Of a DNA stretch of 64,000 bases, positions 23,613-34,618 are shown piece after piece. Origin of the DNA: Stratiolaelaps scimitus (lineage: Eukaryota; Arthropoda; Arachnida; Mesostigmata; Laelapidae); the NCBI GenBank assembly GCA_019614645.1, contig JABWDB010000007.1:10739501-10803500 (forward strand), in the 5' to 3' direction. A program made the position numbers and the translations under genes. A model generated the notes under the pieces. It was not told the DNA's origin, ran no database searches, and saw only the letters and a program-made list of their open reading frames with translations. Numbering within the stretch: the stretch's first letter is position 1; every line of letters starts with the position of its first letter.

Positions 23613-25475
23613 CAGTGTTATGAAAACGATGTATCCCATATAGGCGCATGAGTGCGATGTTCCCTTACCATCTTCGAATGACATAGCTACATAGTTAAGC
23701 TAGTTAAAAGTTGGCGGGATTTGCCCAAAAAGCAGCTCTACTGCCGACGACAACAGGATTAGCATGAACCCATTTTCGCGAGTATGGAGACAATTCGTCA
23801 TACGATGACCGAAGGCTCATTACGGACTAAATGTGCACCATTCATCCCGTATTCCAATCAGAACTGTGGAACAGAACTGAGCTCTCGTGTGCCATTGTGC
23901 GAGACGATGCGAGGACGACAAAATGGTGCTATTACCCCACAATATGCTAACAACTACATCCATTCAGCACACTGCCCTTCGTTCAGCGTTACCAATCATA
24001 CACGGTATACATGGCACATACTGTGAGTATATAATGTCAAAACTTATGAAAGGGCCACTTTAAGTGCCACTGTCGAGTTAGCAAAACATTATGTTCGTTT
24101 TACGCAAAACATTTCTTACCAGCTATTAATTCCCGCTTCCATGAAAGTGTGTGCCGTTGTTTCCTAGCTGATCTAGCCGTTCTATCCGCGTGAATAGGCC
24201 TAGTTCGTTTCGTGTCCTCAACACTGACTCCGACCTTGAATGATTTCATCTTCTGGTGGGCCAGCTAAACACTTGGCAGCCTGGTTAACAGCTGTGCACG
24301 TTATCCGCGCGACAACAATACGATGCTGCTTGCCTACATAGACAACATCATCTGGGGACCACAATTGAATTCGGCTTCCAACGAGGCAGTGCAAGGGAGG
24401 ATGCTTCGGCAGAACGTGAACAGATCGTCAACGAAACAAACCATGAGGATGTGATGCAATATTCGTCTTTTGCATCTTACACCGACGAGTTTCTGGTTGT
24501 TCGGACCGAGGCGTGCACATTTTGATAGTTGCCACAAGACGAGCAACCGGTATCTATTCAGCAGGTACCTGGTTTGATTGCGAGCGTCCAGTGACTGAAA
24601 TATGTCTGCGTAGCTCTCGGTGTGTAAGTGCCTACCTCTGTATAGATTATGATTCTGATTTGCAAACGAGTGCAGAATCTTGGACAAAAGCACATCTGCA
24701 GCGAGGCTTCCTTCAGTGTCGCGTTGCACCACGTGGCGTTGCATTGTTACCTTAATGAAAAGGCGTTGCTAAGTATTATGAGCTAGATGAGCGTACCATA
24801 ATATATATATATATATATCCACCGAGTGTCTGAGTGCGTGTGTGTGTGTCGCGCTATTTCTATTGTGGTATTTTTTACCATCAATATATCTATATACGTG
24901 CCCGTATCACTGCACATCTCAGTCTCGCTGCTGATTCGTGCGCTTATTGAGGGACCCTTACAGACACTTGTCGATGCCCAGCTATGCACAAGCATTGGCT
25001 AATGCATCCGCGCGATTCGGATACAATTCCTCGAAATGTACCACAGGCGCCGCGGTAATTACGGCTTCCCTTCATTTCATCTATTTCCATCAATCTGATC
25101 CTGACCGCGTCGTTGTCGTCAATATATTGATGGACGACTACAATAGACATGTCACGTGATGAATCATACATAGATTGTATTATTATTACTACAGCTGCTG
25201 CTGCTGCTAACTGAGATGCTCGCAGAACTGATAGATGTCGATAACGTCAGCACCGGCTTGGGGCGCCTTCCCGACAATTAATGTCCTCACTCATACGTAT
25301 ACCGAGCACCGCTGCACGGTATGACCGATAAGGAACCTGTCATCGTGCGATATTCGACACTGCTATTCGATGCCAACAACAATAACAACAACAACGTGAT
25401 ATAAGCGGTGATGCGCTTGACGATGATGATGATGTCAGTCAGATGCGACGGTTCGCTGTCTGTTCGTTGTCTTTT

Positions 25476-25501
25476 TGCTGCTGCTGCTGCTGCTGCTGTA
25501 G

Positions 25502-25545
<44 letters not shown>
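25476..25545. repeat. Compound (CTG)n-(TTG)n microsatellite
   Basis: A CTG run (25476-25498) passes directly into a TTG run of about 15 units (25500-25545). The flanks carry more CAA/CTG triplets (about 25190-25205 and 25375-25396). It is not within a supported coding frame. Confidence 0.95.
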
Positions 25546-28500
25546 ATAATCGCTAATCTCTATGGTCTCTTGTAGTGTATTAGTGGACCGCAACGGTGAT
25601 TGAATGGTTCTCCACCGTTCTCACCAACGATCTAGCGCTACACGTTGCGTCCTTATTCTGTTGTTGCTGCCGCCGTTAATGAGATAAGGAGGGAACAATT
25701 GGTGACGTAATTGGTGACACGATCTCGTCTATAAGACTTGCATTTTGTGCGAGTCGATTTTAGTCCAGCGGTTGTTTCCCAAAATGCCAGGCTAATAGTG
25801 CCCCTGAACGAGAGATCGAGGCTACACACAGGGGGCCGACGGATCTAACTTCTAACGCTTGCCGGCATGTAGCCATCTGCTGAATAGGGATCGACGTCGT
25901 ATTTTGTGGTGTAGGTACATAATACTTCTGCTGACATGGCACAACAAGCAGTGATCTTCGATCTCACGGACAACAGGATTGTGCGTGTTGTCGGATAAAA
26001 TTTCCGAAATTATGGTTAATCGTTTAGGCACGATTCAGGGACAAAAATGTTCTACATGGTATAAATAATATAGATATGTTTTGTATTTATATCTACAGTT
26101 GTCTCTTTGATGCTGTTGTTGTTGCGTAACGTCAATGTGTGCAGACCCGAAGTCGAGCAGGCGACGCCAGCCTTTCGAGGGTGGATATCCATTTGGTAAA
26201 CACGAATAGAAAGACCGAGTGAAAATATATCGATATATATATATATATATATATACATATATAATGTGCGTCTGTGTGTGTGTATACCAGGTTTAGTTCA
26301 TACGGAGTTCATACGTTCAGGATTAGTTACCTAACTATAATATACTTGCTCACACTGTAATCGAATATTTTGTTGCGAGTTTTGTAATGTTCAAGACATA
26401 AAACCAACGGTTAGAAAGCCCAGAACTTTGTTTACCCTATGATCGAGTAATTATAAGCAAACTCAGCCCATGGCCGAACGCACTATCGTCAGGCCTTGTA
26501 TGCGGAAACGGCAGAGAAGCGTAACTGAAGTCGTCCGGGCTGAGAACTACATATTATACGCAGCGAGCGCTGCATTCAGCAGTCTCAGTTATTTCATTGC
26601 ACGACTTCCTTAGCTAAAGGAACCTGCTATCTATGGAGTCAAGAACACAGTTCTATTTCGGTTATTGTCGGCTCTTGGAACAGAGAGCGTTCGTGTGATG
26701 CATTCGAACCGTGCAAGATCCTGAACGCCTGTCTATCATTTTTGAAACAGACGGTTCTGCTAAGTTACCTGAAAAAACGCAAGGATTGAATGTCTACCTT
26801 AAAAATGCATAATTTCTTAATTTTTACAATGAGGTGTCATTTGTATGATTATTTGTGATATACATCTTCCTCCCCGCTGTAGTAGAATGACGCTTCGATC
26901 AGGCACTGGGACAGTGACGGCGGGGGACGTATCGCACGTTAACAGATACGACGTAACACGGGCAAATTTGTACTGAAATATATCGTTGATTTTCAGCCAC
27001 GTATTCGTGGCTGAACGTGTTTATTTTTGATTGTCTTCCCACACAAATAATCCCAACCATTTGCCGACGACAGAATGGACGCTACAGGCAAGCTTATCTT
27101 TCTTAACACTACTGACTTGTCCCGATAATGAACACAATTTAATAGCTCGACAAAAACAACATGCTTTGAAATATAATGACCTGCGCCGCCAAATCTGTAC
27201 CGAGATAAGATGAATATCAATCGTATTAAGCACACAATAGAACCGAATATCATGGACAGAACAATATTCACATGTGTTCAACAGCAGATGAGAATACATA
27301 AAAATTGTGACTATGAGCACACTGCGGATGTAGAGAGGCACAGGCGCCACTTGTAGGCACTGCGCAGGCCAAACAGACATGGTGCTTCTATCGTTGACAA
27401 CTAGATGTGTTTGGCTAGACGAAAACTAGCTAAGAATATATTAGCTAATAAACAACCTACTATATTAGTATATAGCCACTTAGCAATATATTAGGTATTC
27501 ACCTAATATTTAAGCGCTGAGGCCTGTCAGATAGGGTAACACCTGAGGGTCAGCTCGAAAAACAATAATAAGGTATTCACTCTCGCTTTCTACAACGCAA
27601 TCGCAGTTTGTTGAAAGTGAGCGATATAAGTTCAATGGTGAAATGGTAGAGAAGATTGCATCCGATATCTCGAGAGGGATGAAACCTTTTTTAGGTGTGA
27701 AGATCAACATTAGCTGGAGGGAGGGAAGCTAGAAACTATCCCAATCTGCGTCCGTGGGGAACTGGGAGAGGAGTCCGAAAAGCAAAGGTCGGCTCCAAGG
27801 GGTTACCGAAACACTAGGCAAATCAGCTTCATCGTGATACAAGAAGCGAGTCAACATATACAGACCTAGAAGGAGACGATTTCCCCTCTAGTGCCAACGA
27901 TTATGAACTTCCTGAACTAAGCCCAGCCAGTAATAAAGGAGCAGGCGGCAGTCGTCAGCGCACCAAATCCCATCGTCATAGCCAACACGGGCGCTGAGTA
28001 GCGACCGCAATCAAAGTCATTCGGGCCGTTGAAGATAGCCCAGTAGAACTGCGAAGGTGCTTGACGCTTTTCGCTCTAAGAGCGCTGGTTCTCGTGAACA
28101 ACAGAGTACTTATGAAAGCGCGCAACTGCCTACTACGAGACACGTTTGGCGGATTTCGGTTTTATGCATTCAAAGCTTTGCGTCGAGATGTACACCATGC
28201 GACGGATGGACTCCGTTGCGATCAGTCGACGGTCTCGACTTGCGTGGGATGGTCGCGGCAGCCGATACTTTTGGATCTGGCAGGCGCCCCTCAAGGTACC
28301 CCCCTTGGCGGGTAGAACGGAGCCTCCAGCTGTGTCTAGAAATTTACCTATCTCGGGGTAGTCATCCCATTCAACGGGCTCAGATTCACTTGGAACCTCA
28401 TGACGAGATGCCAGAAAGTGCTAATAGCAACGTCGACGATGAAAGCCCCACAGCTTCTCTCACTCAGCATTGTAATGCGCCTCTTCGACCTCAAGGTATA

Positions 28501-28711
28501 CCTCGTTGTGCATATGGAGTTCATACAATATGGGATGATTTACCGTACTTGACTTAGATAAAGACTTGTCTGATATTAGACGACAATTATGGTTAAATGA
28601 TGCGGTTAAATGACGACAATGATTTTTAAATGAAAAAACTATGTATGATATTGCAGGTCAACGTCTGGCACTTCATGACTCATACAAAAGTATCAATTGC
28701 CAATATTCAGA

Positions 28712-28717
28712 TTTATT
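28712..28717 (-). terminator. PolyA signal AATAAA of the TIL inhibitor gene
   Basis: The minus strand carries a canonical AATAAA about 140 bases after the TIL stop codon (28858). That spacing would give a 3'UTR of about 160 bases. It is the first canonical signal past the stop on this strand. Confidence 0.55.
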
Positions 28718-28857
28718 CAGAAGTTTATCATCGCGACGCCCCTACACCCAAGTGGGTGACACTCTGCCTCGGAGCTCCGCTCAAGCGGCATCAGCAGCTG
28801 GGGCAGTATAATAGCAGTAGTAGCACTGCTACCACCTACCGAGACATGAGGTGTTGT

Positions 28858-30042
28858 CTACGGGGCGGTGGTGGTTTTGTCGACTGACACACAGATCCTA
28901 TTGGGTCCTGCAGTTGTACCCTCTTTACATTTGCACGTCGGAAGACAGACGCGTGGGCAAGGCTGGACCCGGCACGGTCGACACTTAATTACTTCTCCAT
29001 CCCGGCACGGTGGGGCCGGTTCGATTGGGACACATTTTCCACCAGCTTCGATGGTGCCGTCCTTGCAGACACAGCCCTCTCTGCAGACCGCTAGGCACAT
29101 CTGGCCGGGAGGGGCCATACATGGCATACAGGGGTCCAGTTTCTGGTCATCCCGGCACTCCAGTGCTAGAGAGCATTGTTCGAACAGCAAATGCATAGGG
29201 GCAGGTTAGAAAGCACCGCTGATCATTTAGTCACACAGATATGTATTTGTAGCTTTGTGTCCTCTGTATTTCAGGCCGATGTCGTATGTATTGTAACAAA
29301 ATGTTACATTTATTAAACAAAATTTATAGACACCTTTTGTTTTTTTTTTGTAAAGGGAAGCATATTAATCGTCTGTTACCTGCCTGTCTCTGACAAAACA
29401 GTCGACCTTAATCATGCCCCGCCCACCGGTCATGATTAAGGTCGACTAACTTACCACCAACAGAGAAACTGTCGGCCACAGACCCTGAACTTCGCTGAAC
29501 CTTCGCTCTGAATGGTGACACTGTTCATTGGTGAGACAGTGGTCCAGGATTACTTTTCGGTCGTGCCGGTTCAAAAAGTGTGCCTAACGTCAAATCACGT
29601 TTTGGTATGGGACAATGAATATCCTTAGCTTATATTTGTCCTGATGGCATACCGTTAGCAACACTGCTAATTTTTATCAAGGCATCCGTTTTAGTAATGT
29701 CACTTGAATATTTCATCACAGAACTGTATTGGTCATTGTAGTTGTCCAGTGAAATTCAGGTCAGCTGTGGATCTGACATCTGGATAGATCCGTAAACTAC
29801 CATGAAACAGAGATCTTCCTCGCTGATATTCCACTTTTCGATTAAGTTTTACCACATGTTGTTGACTTGAATCGCTAACCATAGCGAGATAAAGAGCAAT
29901 GATGGGAGCCCTGAATGTTGTGCGGAGTCCTAATTTTAGCGTTTAATTACTTGTGAGAGTGACTTCTAATTGTAGACTTACCATCTGAGGCTGCCAACAC
30001 GGAAAGTACACCAACTAGGACAGCAGCAACAATGGATCGCAT
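28858..30042 (-). CDS. Secreted two-domain TIL-type (Ascaris trypsin inhibitor-like) serine protease inhibitor
   Basis: Two coding exons: 30042-29982 (61 nt, ending GATG before gtaagt) and 29165-28858 (308 nt, after ctctag). Phases fit: the split codon gives Ala, and the joined protein has 122 residues. Exon 1 encodes a signal peptide (MRSIVAAVLVGVLSVLAASD). The mature part has two tandem cysteine-rich modules with TIL spacing (CREGCVCKDG in the first, CLPTCKCKEG in the second) and a short Thr-rich end. TIL proteins are extracellular inhibitors of serine proteases. By alignment to the Ascaris inhibitor, the reactive loop between Cys5 and Cys6 reads CLAVC in domain 1 (P1 Ala) and CPRVC in domain 2 (P1 Arg), suggesting elastase-like and trypsin-like targets. 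Each domain has 8 cysteines instead of 10, lacking positions 4 and 10, which normally pair. Inhibition itself is inferred; a structural or antimicrobial role is possible. Confidence 0.88.
29400..29447. repeat. Perfect 17-bp inverted repeat inside the TIL intron
   Basis: Arms 29400-29416 and 29431-29447 are exact reverse complements around a 14-base C-rich loop. The element lies in the 816-bp intron between the signal-peptide exon and the TIL-domain exon. It could form a hairpin in the pre-mRNA or be a remnant of a small fold-back element. Confidence 0.85.
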
Positions 30043-30189
30043 CTTGTCGAACTGAAAAGCACATATACGTTACAATACTTAAGGTAATCTTGATTTTACT
30101 ATATTAATCATTCTACGTATATGGTTGTCTACTTATATATCTATCATACAAAACCACGTATTGTCCATTGTAGGCAGGAGCTTACTAAC

Positions 30190-30250
30190 CTGCTATTGGG
30201 CCTTGCAATCGAGAAGTGAACTCTTTGTGACGCAACTAGCACACATGTGA
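30190..30250 (-). other. 5'UTR exon of the TIL inhibitor gene
   Basis: The minus strand reads AGCAG followed by gttagtaag at 30189-30181, a good donor. The matching acceptor ttttcag lies at 30058-30052, leaving a 9-base leader (30051-30043) before the ATG. The resulting 138-bp intron separates a non-coding first exon from the signal-peptide exon. The 5' end (about 30250) is estimated from the TATA-like box and is not directly visible. Confidence 0.55.
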
Positions 30251-30274
30251 TAGCAATGGCTAATGCAGTCCTGT

Positions 30275-30284
30275 CCATATAGAC
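30275..30284 (-). promoter_or_regulatory. TATA-like box of the TIL inhibitor gene
   Basis: The minus strand has TCTATATGGA about 25-35 bases before the expected start of the 5'UTR exon. A CT/GA-rich stretch lies just upstream (about 30290-30310). Spacing to the predicted exon is right for a TATA box. An initiator cannot be assigned with certainty. Confidence 0.35.
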
Positions 30285-33200
30285 TTGCTTGAGCAGAGCT
30301 CTCTCCCCTCATACCAGGAAGTTCGCCGTATCTCATCGACAAGTGTTTGCGTTCTGCTCAAGGGTACAGCTACCTAGAAGGCTTTAGATAGCTCCTAGTC
30401 TGATGCGACCATATACTTGCTAGTTCAAAAAAATCCGCTTAATTCATTCACCCGCACTTTAAATACCATATGCAAAACGCTTTCATCCAGAATTCCTTAT
30501 CTTGGCCACACCTGAGTTAGGTGCCCAAGTATACTAGCAAATGAGCTAGGTTATCTCAATTCAATTTGTGTTCTGTTCAAAAGCTTAAGACATACAATGT
30601 ACGACTGGCAAGCTATGAAGTTTCCTTGCTCAAATGATAGCGTAATTATAAGCCTATCGGATGAGAAGAAAAGCCACTCGATAATGTTATACATATAGTA
30701 TATCTACGTATCTCTAAACTGTCACTAGGTACATGACAATATCTAATACATATGTATGCCTATTGTGGTTCATATATCTTTGTGTCTAAAAATATTTTGC
30801 ACTTGGTCAAGGAGGCAAATTCATTAATGAATTGTTTACTTCGGTAAGTCTTTCCTTTAGCTGCACGTCGGATGCTTACATTGACTAACGGTCGGTATAT
30901 AATATCATAATAACAGTTAATTACCAGCCTATTAAGGGAACAACCAATGATTGTATGCTATACCAACAACCATCTAACAATATCATAGTGGATCCAGATA
31001 TTCCCCTGGTTCGATTCACTCAATGGGACTGACTAAGCCCCATTCCGACTCAGTCAGTGGATAATACCAAATTCAAGAAACAGCTCGCAAGATAACGGGA
31101 ATGATAACTTAGAATAAAGTAATCTAATAATAGTAGAGCTATTTCTTGTCTTGATCCACCGAAATTATCACAATCGTCTTATTACTACCCGGTAGATTGA
31201 ACCGTCCAGAAAAATTCATCGAACTGCCTGAATTTCTTCGAAACCTACAACGAACGTTAATATTATGAATCACTCCCTGTTACTCCCTGTTACATCCCTG
31301 ATTATAGTTACACCAATTCATGTCCAGGCCGACCGGCCGGCAAGTGCAGAGCGTGTAATTCGAAGATAATGCGGTCGCCGTAGCACACGCAAGCGAGTAT
31401 AGGACACGCAAGATGAAACGAATGTCACATCTATGGCGCATGCATTCATACGTACACGTTTACATTTCGGAATCATTTTAATAAGACGAATTGTGAGAAG
31501 AGTTTGCGTTCCGAGCCGGCCCGATTAAAAATAAATTGGATCATTGCAAATATGGAATCAACACAGTTGTGCCGCTTCCACGACAGCAGCTGGTGCTACT
31601 GTGCTGGGTGCCCCATGACGCCACGCCTCGGAACGAAGCTGTGTGCCATATCTCATGGTGTTTATGTGTGCGTCCATGTGATTGTAGACTTGTATACGGG
31701 TAAATGGCAGCAGTCTTAATATGAGCGTGGAAATAGCGACATCGATGGGTTACTCGTTGCAATGATAAATACGATATTGGACTACACATTACATTGGACT
31801 GCGGGAAGGTATTACGCAGTTTGAGCGCTGGCAAACGTTTGGGTGCCCACTACTGCTCTATGCCCGTTGTGATAGCAGGAGCAGTGTTGACTGTTATTAG
31901 TGGAGTAGATGATCATCTTCGTGGATTCTAGTGTGGCGTGGTGATCCCTTCACGATACTCGATTTGCTAGAAAAGCCTTTCTTTGGAGGCGGAGAAAAGG
32001 ATCATTGATCAGTATAGTCGCGTCGGAGGCTTTTGACCTAGTGCGAATTGTTAATGAATGTAACATATATGGGCGTTAATAATAAAAAGAAAATGCAATC
32101 CACGGTATATATATATATATATAATCGCATCATTTTTGATCTTCAATGCATAATCAAAAGGTGTGATCGATCCCAACTAAGAATAATATCATCCCCGGGA
32201 ATAGCACATACGTACGCGATGTTTTCTGGAATGATCGTGCACATGCTTCGTCACACATTGTGCCCCAAGACGAAGTTAGTCTCTTTTCATAGACGACAGT
32301 GGCCGAGGAGGAGAAAGAGGGGATTTGAGGAGATTGCCGAGCATTAGCCCACTCTAATCGAGGTACTCTTTAAAAATCGATCGAACGATCCTCTAGGTCC
32401 TGAGGCAGGTACAGTACATCGTCATCTCCAGGTATTGCGGAAGGCTTCTGTGGTGCTCAATCACGCACCCAATAGACACCTAGCCCAGGGATCTCTGATC
32501 ATTTTGGTTGTACGATGGGGGTTCAACACTCGTAGATCGGCCATAAATATATAATAGTATATATCTGAGCACTGTCGTTGTGCTTTGCTCGAATCAGGGT
32601 CCGGTCAGAATGGCCGGTCACCTCATAGGCGGCAAGTCGCCTGTGGAGTTGGTTCAGTCAAAGCACACATGCGCTGTAATTGCTATTGGCGGTCACCTAT
32701 TGTCCAGTGTGGCATTGTGGTCGAGGTAATGCCTAGCAATCTTCGAGCCTTGGGAGTGACTGCGAAGCCGGGTTCAGTGGGTTCGCAAGTCTCACACCAG
32801 TCACTGAGGCTGACTGACATGTACGCATCATGCATTCTCGAAATTCCCATAAAAAAAAACAAAAAAAATAAACGAGTAGCATAATTGTAACTCGGTCGCG
32901 CAAAAACTACGCCAGCAACTATTTCTATAGAAGACTGATACAAGGGAGGCGGATATGTTATAACCTTCATTTTGTGCAACGTCTTCTCTTAATGACCTTT
33001 CTTTGATTGGGGAATAAGCACCATGCAGAAGGAGGTTATCTACGAAAAAGGGCGTATTTAATTCGTCATGATATTTATGATTTCCGTGAATTTATTTGTG
33101 GTCATCATGTAATTTTGAAAAGGGCGAAATGCAATCTCAATTGGTTTTTGAAAGTCAATTTAATTCGGCGTCTTTTCATTATGTATCCAAAGGGGTATTC

Positions 33201-33614
33201 GGTACACGGCGAGGTAGCACGTCCGCATCCAAGCAACATGTCGGAAAAATACTGTGAACAACATGCTATTCAACAAACAATATTATACATCGCCGTTAAA
33301 GCCACGTATGATTCCCAAATGATCTCTTATATCGTATACGGTACTATGCAAACCGATCACTGATTGATATACTACACCCATATATATATATATATATATT
33401 TCTCCCATCGCCAGACCAATTTACAGTCACAGTAAGTTCATTGGACCAGTTCAGCTTTAGCTGCTGCAGCAGTAACGACAACAACGAAGCTAGGATCGTA
33501 CTGTAACAACATTTGCTGGGCGATTATTATATCAATCTAGAAAAGCAATTTTCGGAATTCAGGTGGTGCTGTCGTTCTATTCGTTATCAACGTGTCGCTT
33601 GTTTCAAGTCGCTT

Positions 33615-33617
<3 letters not shown>

Positions 33618-33660
<43 letters not shown>
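33618..33660. repeat. (AT)n microsatellite, longest in the window
   Basis: An uninterrupted 43-base AT tract, followed after a short gap by another (33685-33695). Shorter AT runs of 17-30 bases recur through the whole window and are noted in the region entries. Confidence 0.95.
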
Positions 33661-33663
<3 letters not shown>

Positions 33664-34568
33664 AACGACTACATATATACTCTATATATATATAGCGCGA
33701 AATTTCAAAGGTAGTTGGCATCCGTCGCGGTGACACAGCCACTGCCAAACCGTCGATATGTACCTAAGCGTTTTGTTGTTCTTGTTACTGTGGCTGGAGC
33801 AGCCGCAGCAGCAGCAGTTGTCAAATAGAACGGTTTCTTGCTCGGCGTCGCCGCCGCCGCCGCCTCTGCTCAAGGCAGCCAACATCGGCTGACCGATAAG
33901 AACCGAGAGTGACAGAAAAAAATAGACGCAGATGCGAACGAGAAACAAGCCTAGATCAATTTGATCTGTTCCAATCGAATAGACGTTTTGTTGTCGCGAT
34001 GCCGCTAGCTGTTATCAGACAGCAGCCGTAGTTAAAGTTGTGGTGCTGATTTTTGTGGGACGGTTGCAGGCGCCACCGTCGCCGCTGGGACACAAAAAAA
34101 AAATCGGAAATTCGCACTGCGCCATTGACTGGCAGCTATTGAATGTCTGCCACAAACCAGTGAACCACAGAGACAGTTGCTAGGAAGGGGGGTGCGGGTT
34201 AAGGAGGTCATGATGATCGCCGCTATGAGGCGGTGTCAGTATACGAAATGGATGGATTGATGTTTGCATGTCGCGGATGGCGTGCCACATACACGAACTG
34301 CTGGATGTGTCCGTCTCTGCTGCGGGCGGGTTGTGTAGTTTTACAGCGATTCAAACATTTCCGTTATCGGTTTTATCGGTAGAAACACAACATTCGCGTA
34401 TAGACACACACACACAAACACAAATACATACAAGACCATGCACATAAACACCTCGTGTAGTTAGATGCCTCGTTAAACGGAGACAGAACACTTATCCTGT
34501 GTAGATTGATAGCAAACACAGGAGATTGCGTGTATGTATATATATCTATATATATATCCTATGTATGT

Positions 34569-34618
34569 TATATTGATAACATACACAGGTGCAATCTGCT
34601 GTGTATGTTATCAATATA
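34569..34618. repeat. Perfect 20-bp hairpin with 10-base loop
   Basis: Arms 34569-34588 and 34599-34618 (TATATTGATAACATACACAG and its complement) match exactly around a GC-containing loop, and the right arm runs on into AT repeats. It could be a short fold-back element or an AT-tract by-product. The non-AT half of each arm argues against pure microsatellite origin. Confidence 0.85.

Larger units (their letters stand above)
20900..28700. other. Gene-poor stretch
   Basis: Holds the SINE-like copy at 23.4 kb, the CTG-TTG microsatellite at 25.5 kb, AT tracts near 24801 and 26235, a G-run near 22624, and a 10-bp hairpin near 23086-23110. Forward frames around 28057-28557 are open in all three phases with no recognisable protein. 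I see no supported gene. Confidence 0.5.

Noticed and set aside
24300..24450. Reverse-transcriptase fragment (LLAYIDNIIWG resembling a Y-x-D-D box)
   Set aside because: The second Asp is replaced, the frame soon stops, and no other RT motif flanks it on either side.
28057..28557. 166-codon plus-strand ORF
   Set aside because: It starts with GTG, all three forward frames are open over much of it, and no domain pattern is visible.
30197..30215. SINE fragment in the TIL 5'UTR (shared GCCTTGCAATCG)
   Set aside because: Only 12 bases match family A and similarity stops at both sides; probably chance.
33007..33363. 118-codon plus-strand ORF
   Set aside because: It begins with TTG and lacks any family signature; AT-rich composition equals the background.
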